A stretch of 64,000 nucleotides of DNA from Icerya purchasi (GCA_039619475.1 CM077116.1:204375117-204439116), one strand, 5' to 3'; shown: positions 1 through 12,500, counted from the stretch's first letter. Translations and numbers: made by a program. The notes: generated by a model not told the origin, from the letters alone.

Positions 1-2200
1 GTAAGTCGTGTGTTATATAATAAAAAAAAAAAACAAAAAACTATTCATTTATAAACTCTTGTCGACACCTAGTTAATTAAAAATTAGGGGAAAAAATAAT
101 GGAATAATAAAAATCCTTAATTACCTTCGCTATTTGGAAGTACTTATACGTCTTCTACCTGATACAGCACGAGTATTTGCGCATAAAGTAACGAAATGTA
201 CAACATCATGTTCAGTTTTTTTCTGTGTTTTGATATGTGCAGTGCACTAATTAAATTTCGACGAAGACTGAGATAGAACGTGTTGTCAACGCGTTAACAT
301 GGCAACTAAAGACGGCATTAGTTGAAGCCGTCCGGATCATTGTTAAATTTTAATTTCCTCAAAGAAATTGTAATAATTCTATTCCTTCTAAGAAGAAACA
401 GTAGCTATTGAAATTCTCAAATCACTATTTCTCACAACCACGAGAATCGTCTGATACATGTTTGTGTTATTACTTGCAGTTTATATCGAAAAATGCTCTG
501 GTTATTCCGTGGTTTGCGTAGCGATTTTTAATTTTCCCTTATTTTGGTTTGCCCCTGGGCTTGTCAGCAACGGACGATTACTCATCAACACGTGGTTTTT
601 AATTGTAACTTCCATAATGCTATATAATTCAAGGATTTCACTCACGAGTTAAACCCTTTCGTTATTCCGTTATATACAAAAAATTGTACATCATTGTAAA
701 ATTCTGTGACACATTGCTTCGGCGTTATTTTATCCTAACAGTTCCCCCTTAGCCGACAAAATTAAACCGTGTTTAATCTGGTTATCACCTGGCATTTCTC
801 GGTGACGGACAAAGTTTTGCATTGCGTCCAACCCCATAAGACGCATTCATGTCAGGATAAGAACCGAGAGAGAAGGAAAGGTTCCGTTTCGGCCTTTTTA
901 ATTTAATCATGCCACTTTGTCCGATACGAGCAGTCAATTTACCAACTGTCCCGTCTGTCTTCTTTTTCACCCCCCCCCCCGCGGAAAACTAGCGGGTTAG
1001 TGTAGCCCTATTTTCTCTGAATTGCTTATTGTGTAAAAGGCAACCCGACTGTAAGTGATAAATCGTTGTAACTGTTGGTCAGATTTCTTCACGCGAGTTC
1101 GCCACACGTTTTACCTATTTTGTCCATACTGACTCGAACATTACTGCGGTGTTTGGGATATTTTCAATTACAGCAGTGCGCATTCGATTCTTTAATGATA
1201 CTTACAACTGGAAGAGTATAATTCGTCGCTACGTTCGGTATTTCAGAACTGACGGAGTGATGACGGAACAGGTGCAGGACAAACAGGGAAGTTTTAAACT
1301 TTTCAAACATTTCTATTCCTGAAATTGTTTAAATGCGGATTTCAACGTTTGTTAGAAAAATACTTATTCTGCTAATGAGTAGGAAGTTGTTGACCTTTCG
1401 CAAATTCGGGTTTACTAATTCTTAATATTATTGCAAAATTACAACTTTGACGTAAAACAAAAAGGATGAATATAGGGGGCGCATTTTTAATCAACTATTC
1501 GGGGAAAAATAAAGAATTGTTCACTTTCACGATGAAAAATAACGCAATATTACAAGAAGTCGTTGTTGAGGGGTGATTTTATTGAAAATTATGAATACTT
1601 AATTAAAGTTTAAAAATAGGGGAGGGGAAAAATACCGGCCGTAATGTAGAATGAAAATTTACGCGCAAAAATATGAAATGTAAGAATTGTTGAAGAGAAA
1701 AAAATCGTTCTAAACAAATCGGATTCGTTTAATTCTTCTTCGTTTATGCCACGTCAGTTACTCAGAATATGAGTAATGCGACAAATGCATTAACCTCATT
1801 TACCGGCGATATTTTTATACTGATATGAGAAAAATATTCGCACCCTATACGGCGGCGCGGTCTTATAACATTAGCTTAATGTGCATTTAGAAGAGCTTAA
1901 AAGGAAGCGGAAAATGGAAACCACCTTACAGACTTAAGGGAAAATGAAAATTTCCTATAGGAAGTTTTTCAGTTTGGTAAGTGGCAAAGAGAATTGAGCG
2001 TTAGAGAAAGAATAGACACGTGCGTAAAAGAAAGAATTGTGTAAGAAAGAACTGGAGGAAACTTTGAAAAGTGTAAAATAAAAAGTTCAAATCGCCGAAA
2101 ATTAACTCCGAAAAAGTAAGGAGCAATAGCATATGGTGTTCTGATAATGGATTGATGATTAACCTTGCGTTACACGCGCAGTAAATTAGAACACGACTGC
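1..2200. other. No recognisable gene; AT-rich sequence
   Basis: Both strands hold only short open frames without recognisable domains. The stretch has A runs near its start and a C run near 970-980. The only non-unique piece I can tie to another part of the window is the 27-bp repeat at 555-581. The first bases read GTAAGT, which looks like a splice donor, but nothing else supports an exon boundary at the window edge. Confidence 0.6.
555..581 (+). repeat. 27-bp dispersed repeat, copy 1
   Basis: These 27 bases (beginning CTGGGCTTGTCAGC) recur exactly as the reverse complement at 9097-9123. Similar but weaker matching continues a few bases on both sides (a TTTGG-type left side; a right side reading TCATCAAC here and CGATCAAT in the other copy). 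This indicates a shared mobile element or repeat family rather than chance. The family is not identified. Confidence 0.75.
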
Positions 2201-2205
2201 ATGCC

Positions 2206-2265
2206 TGCGGACTGTGAGTCCGCATTTTGCTAAGCCGTTTTTTTTTTTTTTGTTTTTTTTTTTTT
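2206..2265 (+). other. Perfect 8-bp hairpin followed by interrupted T-tract
   Basis: Bases 2206-2213 (TGCGGACT) are the exact reverse complement of 2217-2224, with a GTG loop. After 13 bases comes a T run (2238-2265) broken by one G. On the minus strand the same tract is an A run that could be a retroposon tail. I see no gene that would use it as a terminator. Confidence 0.4.
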
Positions 2266-2329
2266 AGCTAGAGTCAACGAATATAATTATGGTTAATTAA
2301 AGGTCGAATTTTGAACAAATTTTCTTATT

Positions 2330-2830
2330 TATACATCGATTTTTAACAATTTTCACATGAGTATTGTTGTTGGTCGGTTTTTCCTTCTGCTGCAGTAGCT
2401 ACAACGACCGCCTTTTTTGTCAATATTCTCAGCTGAGGTGTGTGGTGGTGGATGTTCAACTTTAACAATTTGATCGTATTCTTGTTGTAATTGTTCTCGG
2501 CTGGCAACTCTTAGTTGAGCACGTTTACGAAGATGGCTTTCGACGATTTGAAAAGCAAGGTTGTGTAAAAACTCCCTTCGCTTAATAAGTTGCGAATTAT
2601 TATTATTATTTTTATTATTATTATTATTATTAGCATTAAAAATGACCGTAGTATCAATACCAGCAACGTTAAGTAACGAATACAAGATTACCATGGGGGC
2701 CTCTTGCATAATTATTTGAAAAACACAGAGCTCGTCAACAGTATTAATACCAACTTTGATATTATTATAATTGATAATAATTTCTGGTTTGCCACAGTAT
2801 TTTTGTCTGTATTATCGTCATATTGGAGAC
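2330..2830 (-). pseudogene. piggyBac-type transposase, C-terminal remnant
   Basis: piggyBac transposases insert DNA at TTAA sites using an aspartate triad and end in a cysteine-rich zinc-binding domain. Reading on the minus strand, the remnant shows a KPEIIINYNN block, then VGINTVDEL where functional members have GGVDTxDQ, then a P-M-V-I-L-Y..NVAGI helix, a KRREFLHNL block, and a cysteine-rich end (CSYCSRRKN). The zinc domain continues in another frame as C-E-N-C followed by a stop. At least two frameshifts (near 2360 and 2795) and an Asn repeat encoded by ATT/AAT codons break it. The first aspartate of the GVDxxD pair, needed for catalysis, is Asn. Only the last ~150 residues of a ~600-residue family survive and no terminal repeats are visible. 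This is a dead copy; family assignment is quite sure. Confidence 0.8.
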
Positions 2831-2985
2831 TTGAAACTATCTAATTACAAACAATTTCATATCTGAAATATGAGAACTTATCTTATATATTAATAACCAA
2901 ATAATTCACGTTAAATTAAATTTTTTATTGCACGAATACACGCGTGTGGACTACTCTCAGTCCGCTTTAGCTGATAACTAGAAAA

Positions 2986-4580
2986 CTACCGCTTCTTTCG
3001 ATCTTCTTCTTCTCGTGCCACCCGATTCGGGTATTGCTTAATCATCATGTATGGATTGGATTATCTGCTGGAATTGATTTAGATCTTTTGCTATTCTAAC
3101 TAGATCTTCTGTTTTCTTAATTCCGGTCCATTTTTTTATATTATCTATCCAAGCGGTCTTTCTTCTTCCTTCTATCATGCCCACTATTATTGTCTGTAGT
3201 AATTTGTATTTTTCACCTCTCATGAAGTGTCCAAAAAATTTTATCTTCCTTCTTTTTACTATAGTCATTAATATTCGGTCAGTTCCCATTAGTTCCAGTA
3301 CTTTCTCAATTTTTAACTTTTTGGTCCACGGTATTTTCCACATTTTTCTGTAGCATCACATTTCAAATGATGATATACGCTTCCTTATATTTTCCTTTAT
3401 GGTCCATGTCTCACTTCCATACAGTAGCACTGACCATACGTAACATTGCAATATCTTGTTCTTGATCCTTAGGCTTAATTTCCTATCGCAAAGGGTGTTT
3501 TTTAATTTCATAAATGTGTTTCTGGCCATCTCTATACGAGTACGTATTTCCATATCAGAATCATTACTTTGTGTTATCCAGCTATCTAAATATTTATATT
3601 TTTCCGTTCGTTCAATTTGTTCGCTGTCTAAAAATAATTTTTCATTTAGATTAGGCTGTCTTGCAACTACCATGAATTGTGTTTTTTTAGTATTTATACT
3701 GACTCCTTTCTTCTCGCTTTCTACTGCAACTATGTCTAGTAGCCTTTGTAGGTCTGTTACATTTTCCGCCAGTAGTGCAGTATCGTCAGCAAAGCGAATC
3801 ACTGAAATTCTTTCGCCTGCAATTTTTATCCCTTCACTACGTTCATCTAAAGCTTGAGCAAAAATTGCCTCAGAATACAGATTGAATAGTACCGGCGACA
3901 ATACGCATCCTTGCCTAACCCCTCGTTTTATTGGTATTTGATCTGTTAATTGCTCATCTATTAATATTCTTGCATGTTGTTTTTCATAAAGCGTTTGAAT
4001 AATCTTAATATCCGACTGGCAAATACCTATATCTTTTAACGTTTTTATTAGTTCCGTGTGCCGTACCTTGTCGAAAGCTTTGTAATAGTCTATAAAACAA
4101 ATGTATACTGATTTTCCGAACTCCAGTTGTCTTTGGATTAATGTTTTCATACAAAATAACGCTTCTCTTGTACCCATTCCGTTCCGGAAACCGAACTGGT
4201 TCCATTTCATGTTTTCTTCGCATATTTTAATTATGCGTCGATGAATTACCCGCAGAAATATTTTTAGAACGTGGCTCATTAGACTAATTAATCTATATTC
4301 ATTACATCTATATGCATTTGTTGTTTTTGGTATGGTAATGAACCTTGATTCTAGCCAATCTTCCGGTATTTTCCCATTTTTATAGATTACATTGAAAAAG
4401 CCAGTAACTTTCTTGATTTCCATAGGACCCAACATTTTTAATATCTCTATTGGCACCTCATCAGGTCCTACCGCCTTCCGTACTTTAGCTTGCTTGATTG
4501 CCATCTCCACCTCAGATTCCAAGATTGGCAACGTATCCCCTTCTTCCTGTGGCATCCTTCGATATCCCACGCTAAACTAA
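2986..4580 (-). mobile_element. RTE-type LINE, 5'-truncated copy
   Basis: This is the 3' half of a non-LTR retrotransposon on the minus strand, holding the reverse transcriptase and the C-terminal region but no endonuclease. The 5' truncation falls near 4575-4600, where the RT frame begins abruptly at its finger region. The 3' side runs into GAAGAAGAAG-type sequence near 3000 with no clear poly(A), as is usual for RTE elements, which end in short simple repeats. A piggyBac remnant lies 150 bp beyond the 3' end. Target duplications were not identified. Confidence 0.75.
3038..4570 (-). pseudogene. RTE-type reverse transcriptase with one nonsense codon
   Basis: This is the reverse transcriptase of an RTE-type LINE, which copies element RNA at a nicked target. 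The frame reads 404 codons, meets TGA at 3356-3358, then continues in the same frame for about 105 more. The stop falls in the block FEM-stop-CYRKMWKIPWT, where relatives have Trp (FEMWCYRRM), so a single TGG-to-TGA change explains it. Visible RT motifs are IDYYKAFDKVRH (first catalytic Asp), GVRQGCVLSPVLFN and FADDTALLAEN (the two Asp of the active site). The C-terminal part has the usual FFGHFMRGE and EGRRKTAWIDNIKKW blocks. The apurinic endonuclease domain is missing because of 5' truncation. Apart from the stop the coding region is well kept, so it is a fairly recent but dead copy. Confidence 0.85.
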
Positions 4581-4599
4581 CACGAAGAAGCATAATTCC

Positions 4600-4870
4600 C
4601 GATGGTACTAAAAACGGTCGCCCAAATAGTCATGACGTTTAGAAGATACGGCAAAATTAAATTTGCTAGGGACTGTGTACTGGAAGGTTAAGAAGAGTAG
4701 AGGTATACTTGTGCACGGATTACTTGAAGCTGCAAAGTGAATATCATTTAGGAAGGTGACAGAATTGTTAGGAATAGATAAAATAAAATCAGTAATAGCC
4801 AAGCTGGAAAAGCTAAACACATTCTACGTTTTTGGGAATTAGCAGGAAAGAAGTGAATATTTTTGCATTT
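4600..4870 (+). pseudogene. Possible RTE-type LINE C-terminal remnant
   Basis: The plus strand contains a short frame reading RKVTELLGIDKIKSVIAK followed by L-E-K-L..FYVFG. It resembles the region after the RT in RTE elements (EVL..LG-DR..+..IKKRKL-YFGH). Stops and frameshifts break it on both sides. It lies directly upstream of the truncated 5' end of the minus-strand RTE copy, so two fragments may have met here. The match is weak and could be chance. Confidence 0.35.
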
Positions 4871-7090
4871 GCTGAGATTATGTTTCGGATAAAACCGGCG
4901 AAAATACTAACGACGAGAAGCTCAGAGTTCTGTTTTTCGGTAGATCGATCTACTGGAATAACGAGGCTAAAAGGAAATTAATTATTGGGAACAAGAAACC
5001 GAAGCAACGGGAAGCGAGAATGACCGAAAGGATTAATCGAGATGTAAAATTGGGATTTGAAACTGTTTCCGCGAACCGAAAAAGATCGAACGAGCGAGAG
5101 TATCCTTCCGATAGCGAATGAAGAAAAAATAACTTAGCGTCGAACTAAATCTCGATTGAACGTTTAACCTTAAAATAAAAATTACATACGAGCGATAATA
5201 GAAATAAATAATCGATAATCAACGTGCACGCGGTAATAGAAACAAAATACAAATCGCCGTCCTTAACGATACTTGGCGTATCTAGAGGCAAAACAACGTT
5301 TATCAGAACAACGTCGGTTTTTACTAGCAGACTGTGAGAAGCTTTCGCGAGCTGTATCGGAAAGAGGATAGCTTTAATTTTAAGAATAGGAATAATGGAT
5401 AAAAGGATTAGAAAGAAAGAAAAAAACAAATGCCGGAAAAAAGTGTATTAAAAAAGTAAGAACCGGAAAAGATTTTTAAGGATTATCTGAGGAATAGTGA
5501 TAGGTCGAGCGGATTTCGCAAGACTGCAAGGGTAGTTTTCATTTATGCTAAAGTAAAAAGTCAAAAGAGTTGGCGGGGCGGAATTAGGAGAAATGCGAAC
5601 GGCCGGAACATAAGCGACCGAATCTGGAAAAAGGAATTGAAAAAAGCTGCTAATATGAAGAACGTTGGAGAAGATCGAATAAAGGTTTCTCAGCAATTTT
5701 CCGAATAACAAAGGATGTGGTGGTGGTGGTAGAGTGGCAAAGGAGAGAATGAAAGTTTTTCATGAATTTCTCTTAGAGCTTTTAAGAATATAAACGTCGC
5801 TTTTTAGTGTTAACTTTTCTATAAGCTAGCATGTTGGAAAAGATTGAGCTGAACCACGGAGATCTGAAGATATGCTATCGTTGGAAACGATTTGTTCCAA
5901 TACCATTATTGAAACATCCGCGTCGCCGTTGTACTTATATAAATGCAAATTTTCAACGAGAGTTACGTCGATTTGTATATTCCGTATGGTGAAAATTCTA
6001 TTTTTGAAAAGCGCGCGATGAAACTAATTTCAATTTCGAAAAGAAACGATTGAGGTTTAAAATTATCGATATAGAAAAATATCGACTGTTAATAACATTA
6101 CCAATCGAAAAAAATAAATAATAAACCGTAATTTTGGCCGCTGATAAAAACTTGTTGAAAAGGAAAATGAAAGAAATCTCGAATATAATTAGAATTTCTT
6201 TCATATCGGAAAAGAAACAGAAAAATATATAATAGAAAGATTGCGATTATAGAAGTGTATATACTATTTTACGTTTTCAGATGTTTCTTCAGCTAAACGA
6301 ATTAATCCGTGGAATTCGAAATTTTGAAAAAAAAAAAAGCGAATAATTAAATTTGAACTAGGTAATGTCATATTTTAACAGGAAAATCGGAGGATCTAAC
6401 CGGAGGGTATTTATCGCATAGATTGATCATAACGAGAAAATCGATCGGTTTAGTTCTCGCGGGGAAGTTGAAGAGACAACCTGTTCTGAAATAAGATATT
6501 CAAAAAAAAAAAAACGTACGACTTTTTAAACTGTTTAGAAAATGCTTCTTAATAATGCCGAAGAAATTCTAGTTCAAGTAACGAAAAAACTTTAGATGAC
6601 TTTGTACGCTGGAAGATATCAGCAACCATCTAAATGGCATTCGCATAACAAATTGTTGTTTTTTTTTTTTTAAACAAGTTGTAGGTCCCGCTGAGCAATG
6701 CTGCCCGTAGTGTCCGACACGCTTATCTATTATCAAAGATTAATATAAAAAACAAATATTCTTAAACTGTTGAACGTTAACTAGTCTAGTTCTATGATGC
6801 CCCAAAAGCGTTATACACATGTAGAGGTGAATTATTATGTTTTACAAACAAACGTATAAACAAAAAACAAATACTAAATGCTTCAGAAGAAAAGAACATA
6901 ATTAAAACAAAAGAACGTATGCTTATTACTGAGACATGGCCTATTTCTTACATCACTCCATTAACTACGTTTTTACTCTTCCACAACCTCCTATCTTCTT
7001 TTTCCTCGTGTATATATCCTGAGGTATGACTTTTATTAGTCTCATAAGTATCAACTACTCGTTGAAATTTCTAATTTTAGTATTTATTCT
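4870..7090. other. No recognisable gene
   Basis: AT-rich sequence with A runs near 6325-6340 and 6505-6515 and a T run near 6657-6672. All open frames are short and without known motifs. I see no repeat shared with the rest of the window. Confidence 0.5.
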
Positions 7091-7884
7091 TTTGGGCCAG
7101 ATCTGGAGATCCGGTAGCGTGTTAAGCCAAGTTTAAGCCAAAAAAAAGGAACTGGCGACGACACAGCAGCCGTGTGTTATATTACACGAATCATTTAGAG
7201 TTAACCCCCTAATAACTCAAAACATATTTAACATAAACACATGAAATTTGGTTTACTTATTAAAACTCCTTAGATTAAATAGAACCCCCAAAAATTTCAT
7301 AAATACAACTCAAACGGTTATTGAGATAATATTAACGTTTAAAAATCGGCATTTTTATCACTGACTGACATATCGAGATTAAAAACCTAACTTCCAGGTG
7401 ACCTAGAAAATTGAAATTTGGCGTCCAGCTGGGTAATATTGTGTGCATACAAAGGAAAAAATCAGAAAACAGTTAATTTCTACGTCCAAGCAATCGATTT
7501 TTATTAATAGCTAGCGCACTTTAAGACTTCGTGTGCGCTTTTATAATAAAATATCAATCGAGATGCTTGACCTGCCGGAAAATAAATTTAAAATTCCTGT
7601 AAAGCATGCTTGACAAAGCTCATTATAAAATAGATGACTATCTTAATGATAAAGTCATATATTATGGAGCAATGTGATTCAAGCATATCACAGGAAATTA
7701 ACATTGTATACTGATTTAAACATACTTGTAAAAAAAGAGATGAAAATAACATGACATTCAGTTCCGAAGTGGCGGTAGATTTAGAGTTAGGGGGCAGGCA
7801 GACTCGATAACTTGACTTTCATAAAGTATGCTCGCTTTGTAAGCCTATTTTGAAGAATAAACGATTTGAATTTGAATTTGAATG
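7090..7884 (+). repeat. Probable LINE (or SINE-like) 3' end with GAATTT tail
   Basis: The stretch ends with AATAAACGATTTGAATTTGA and further GAATTT-type units (to ~7883), preceded by GACTTTCATAAAGTATGC and GCCTATTTTGAAGAATAAAC. Many arthropod non-LTR retrotransposons end this way, with an AATAAA-like signal and a short tandem tail. The body (7200-7500) has the look of a decayed non-coding repeat but encodes nothing I can recognise. The left boundary is a guess; the right end is clear. Confidence 0.45.
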
Positions 7885-7950
7885 AATAATAATAATAATT
7901 TCTTTATAAAAAGTAATGATATCCTATCAAAAACATTAATTTTAAAAGTA

Positions 7951-8198
7951 GGAACCAAGTGTTCAATATTAAGAATATGCGTGGTTGTCGACTTTGCCGA
8001 CAAAAGAATTGAGATCTAAATGGAAGTTCTGTAGATAATGCTGAAATTTATTTATATGAAACATACAACATTCTAAAATTCAAACACAATTTCTTGTTTT
8101 TTTTCATAGACAACAATGTTCGCTATTTAAAAATATGTAATATCTTAAATTTGAACAGTGTCGAATTATTTACACAAAGCAGATAATTTACAATAAAT
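7951..8198 (+). repeat. Left arm of foldback element
   Basis: It pairs with the right arm over nearly its full length. The most conserved parts are the outer 45 bases and the segment near 8090-8190 around the T run and the TTAAATTTGAACA block. Confidence 0.8.
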
Positions 8199-9096
8199 TC
8201 TAACGATTTCACTTAGTTTTCACATACAAGTTATCTTATATTTGGCTAATCAACTTAGGAGCTTCTCTCACATGATGTTCCAACTCCATATTGTGTGTCC
8301 TTTATTCTCTCATTACAGTCAACGTTGATCATACCAATTGTAGCGAAATTCCTATCCTCTGTACTTCATTATATTAATATCTAATCCTTTCAGTAGTTCT
8401 CTTTGGCATTCCTAACTTATCGTGTCCAGTTATTTCTAATGAACTCCTCTCTAAACGAAGAACACGCACTGATGTTGCAGTTACAGTCACAAACAGGCAC
8501 AGCTCGCAGTTAATTTTGCGGGCTCGCTGTCACATTTGCGGCTCTAACGGTAGATAGGTGAACTCCTTGTCAGTCGGCACTGCGGGCGCTGCTGTTGCAG
8601 TGTGGCCATAGTGTTCGGTGAAAATTTTGCTCATTTTCTTTTAACAGAATGGTAGGCGCTGTTTCCCGCAGTCGTCGCCATAAATATGATTAATGTTTCA
8701 CAATTAAAAACTATAAATTTTGCTTTATAGTGATGGAGAAAGTCATTGAACTTTCGGATAATTGTTTACGGACGCTAAGCGCTGTGCTCTATATAGGTTT
8801 CGTGCTTGATGGATCTAACTGCTTTTTAAACATCCCGTGTTTCTTCTTCCTTAATTATTTATAGCCAGATTCCTTTGTCCGTTTGTACTGTGGGCTCTGT
8901 AATTGCAGATGTGGCCATGGTATGGGACAGCTAACTCCTTTTGCTCTTACCTTCGTCATTCCTTTTCTTTTCAGGATGCATACGTTTGGCATTTTTCGAT
9001 GATGATTGTTATTGTTTCTCCAGCTTTCGTATAGCATTCTTTGTCAGATTCCATTCCTTGTTACTCCTAATTGCTGCTATGTATACATATTGATCG

Positions 9097-9123
9097 GTAA
9101 TCGTCCGTTGCTGACAAGCCCAG
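9097..9123 (-). repeat. 27-bp dispersed repeat, copy 2
   Basis: Exact reverse complement of 555-581. It lies inside the central part of the foldback element, next to an A run (9147-9161). The repeat may therefore be part of that element's cargo, with 555-581 a stray fragment of the same family. Confidence 0.75.
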
Positions 9124-9274
9124 AGAAAAACCCAAACAAGAAAGAAAAAAAAAAAAAAAAACTTATCTACTTTATGTTATAGTTACTATTTTTATATTGT
9201 AAGGTCAACATATCTTACTCTTCTAAAAATTTGGTTTGCTGGTAAAAACCAGCCAAGTCAAATCGTGAGCTTTA

Positions 9275-9529
9275 ATTTATCCTAAATTATCTGTGCTTTG
9301 TGTAAATAATTCGATTGTTCAAATTTAAGATATTATACATTTTTAAATAGTAAATATTGTTGTCTATGAAAAAAAAACAAGAAATTGTGTTTTAATTTTA
9401 GAATGTCGTTAGTTCTTAAAAATAAATTTCAGGGAATTATCTACAGAACTTGGCACCGATTTAGATCTCAATTCTTTTGTTAGCGAAGTCGACAACCACG
9501 CATATTCTTAATATTGAACACTTGGTTCC
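9275..9529 (-). repeat. Right arm of foldback element
   Basis: It is the reverse complement of the left arm with scattered substitutions and small indels (for example an extra GCC-type segment near 9455). The outermost nine bases, CTTGGTTCC, match the left end exactly. Confidence 0.8.
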
Positions 9530-12500
9530 GCCATTTTTACATTTATGTTTTCGATAGAATGAAATATTACGGTATCTTTAGAATTTCTTGTGTTGTCCGT
9601 CCTTTAGTTATGCTAGACAAATTTTATGTATTTTGTATTCATAAAGCTTGCAATGGAAAAACATCATTTTCGGAGACAACTCCTTATTTTCTCTGCGCAC
9701 CAAGTAGAGAGTTGGTAGTGAATCTGCGACATTTATGTCTGAGCATAAGTTAAATAACCCGAACTTTTTTGATAAGATGCATCGTGCTCTGGAGAAATAG
9801 CACACAGAAGCGCCGCCTAAAGTAGATGAGACCTTCAAAGAAAAATCAATTATGGCGACTAGCGGGTGATAAGCCTAATGTCGCGTGCCGGCATAAAATA
9901 ATTCACGCGAGGCAATATCTGAACGGCAGCCATGACTGGGGAAATTCTTTTTGCAGTTTGCGCGCTAATTGAGCGGTGTCGCGAATATCCAGTACATTGT
10001 ATAGAAATGACCGCGATTACGTTGAAAAAGTCGATAAACGAGAAATTCAGCAGCAAAACGTATGGAATATACGAAAAAAATTGTCTAAAAAATAAAAAAA
10101 AAAAAACAGTCCGCGAAGGAATCTTTTTTGGGACACCTTTTTACGCACGGAGGAAATATTTCAGTAAACGCTAAAATCGATATTAAAGACTCTCTTTATT
10201 AACAACTGGACGCGGCTGAAAGCTTAATTATCGCTAACGATTAAACGCTGAATAAAACTGTTAGCGCTTAATGGTGACCAACGGGCAGCCCAGACATTGA
10301 AAATAACAGTAGTTTTCTCCTAGAAATCGACAAGTGTATACAATAAAGCCGTTCAGTTGGCACAATTTCTCAATTCCGTGGCTGCCAATGTTGAAATGCG
10401 GCCTCAAAAAAAACTACTATCGCTCTGTAATAGACGTGTATATTAAAAGTCTTTAAACTAGAATTGGTAATTAAACGATTTTTTGGAGATTTTTAATCCT
10501 CATCAATAAAGCGATTTAATTGTGAGAGTTTAAATATGAAATCATTACATTTATCTCTGAGCAGATATTGTCACCTGCAACAAAATTTACAGATCAAGGA
10601 TTTTCATCGGCGGTTTCGATAGGACTAATTAAGGAGTATTATGTTTACCCCCGTCCCCCACCACCACCCTATTATAAGTAAGCTGTCGTCAGTGAATCGA
10701 TGGATTTATATCGTTCGGATGTGGTGTGATGGCCGGTTAAATTAGTGGCTGATTAATAGAATTTAGCAAATTAGGGTGTACTAAAGTGAAGTATAGATAA
10801 AATTGTAAATAATGAGAAAGTCTAAAAAGGTAATATTTAACTGGAAGACGAAAATATTGCCTATTTTTGTATGTTCTTCTATTCGCCATGATCATAATCC
10901 CTCTCTACACATCATCGGAGAGCCGTCACTTTTACCAACCATATAAATTCCTTTTCAAAAAATATAGCTCATACGTATCTTCTCCTAATAATAGTGGAAT
11001 ATTGGCCGCACTCTTACCGACTTTTGGCTACGACTGACCATTATTTGTCGATGCGTACTTGTTAATTTAAGTAATCCCCTGTGCAGTCTGAGTTTGATCT
11101 AATCGTTTTGCGTACTGATGAGATCAACTATTTTCCAGAAGAGGAATTGCAACACTGCTAGCACTGACGGTGCTGCTTACCGAATTAGAAGGCCGCGAAG
11201 ACTTTTCTTTAGAAAAAAAAAAAATAAGATTTTTCTAACATTATTCAAAACGGCTTTCAATATGAAATTTCAATATAAAATGTGTTTAATTATAGGCTAA
11301 CAATATGTACAATTCTGTGCGCACACGTTGTTTAAGCTTAGATATTCATTTTGATATTTTTAATCATTGAGACCAGAAAAAAAAAAGCAAAAAAAACAGT
11401 ACCCTACTGGTCGATTCTGGGTGTGTTCATTGATGCAAGTGTCCTCTCTTTCGCGGATTGTCATTTGTTCGAAACTACGATTTAAACGATTAAGATGATC
11501 CGGAAAATTCAACCATGGGACGAAATTAAATAAGAAATTATTTAAAAAAATTTCAGTGTAGACCGATGGCGAACACGATCGATGTCGTATCGTTTTCAAA
11601 GCTGAGAATTATTTTGAATGGTTCGAATGTGTTTCGCGGTTAATTTTTCGTAAAGTTCATCGAAAGCCCGATTTAAGCAGTATTACTAATACAAACGTAT
11701 ATATATATATATATATTTTCTGATGACGCTTAATGAGAAAGAAATCCTGAAAGCAACTAAGCAGGTAGCACACGTTCGCACCAACTGTAAATATTGTTTC
11801 TGTTTGAGCGATGATTTATCAGAAAACAAAAAACACACACAGAATCGATGAAATCCATAAGCCGTCCGCGGTTCTTTTTTATTTTTTTTGTACACGTCTG
11901 CCTTCAATCGGCGTGAAACGGTTCTCCGTTTGAATACTTTCTCGCTTTAGTAGGTGTTTTCGTTTGTTGATTCGGATTAATGCGGGATTTTTTAATCGAA
12001 CCTATTCAACCGGATCGGACGTCGCGCGAGGTTTAAACAAATAAACCGTCCTTGAAACTTTGAAAGATGACGGTAGCAGCAATCGGGGAAAAAATTCGTA
12101 AGGGTAACCTATGAATGAAACTCGGTAGATTGTTTCGCGGCGTCGCTGGCGGAAGGGAGCTAATATTAAGTAAGCGAATGAGAAGGAGGACGAGGCGAGA
12201 GCGCGGCCAACGGTGTATTTATTTTAAAAGTCATTTAACCAAAAAATGACTAAGCGGAAATACGGAAAATTGATCGATGGCTGACCGATCGGACGAGAAA
12301 ACGTGCTATAGCCTCCGATGATATCGTCATCCGAATCGCGGCATCAGTCCTGCATCACGGTGCATCTTATTTTCTCATCCCGTGCACAGCCACAGCCACA
12401 CTGTGGCCGAGTTCTCTAGTTCCGATACTCATTCCACACGTACTATACACTATCCGCTTGCGACATTACGCTTGCATCATGTTCTCCGTCGACGTGTCTC

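Larger units (their letters stand above)
7951..9529. mobile_element. 1.58-kb foldback element with long inverted arms
   Basis: The first ~250 bases (from GGAACCAAGTGTTC) reappear as reverse complement in the last ~255. The match is roughly 85-90% by eye, including the block GAATATGCGTGGTTGTCGAC and a shared T-run segment. The ~1.07-kb centre has no transposase frame. It holds a diverged direct repeat (about 8574 and 8878, both containing GCAG.TGTGGCCAT) and one copy of the 27-bp dispersed repeat. This fits a non-autonomous foldback or long-TIR DNA transposon. No convincing target-site duplication is visible (left flank AAAAGTA, right flank GCCATTT), so exact ends and superfamily are uncertain. 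Confidence 0.75.

Noticed and set aside
1..8. GTAAGTCG at the window start as a splice donor of a host gene
   Set aside because: No upstream sequence and no matching acceptor or exon with recognisable coding was found; the edge position is likely arbitrary.
2206..2265. Hairpin plus T-run as a rho-independent-style terminator or small RNA gene end
   Set aside because: The sequence is eukaryotic, 13 bases separate stem and T run, and no transcript is evident.
3456..3857. 133-codon plus-strand frame
   Set aside because: Antisense shadow of the RTE reverse transcriptase.
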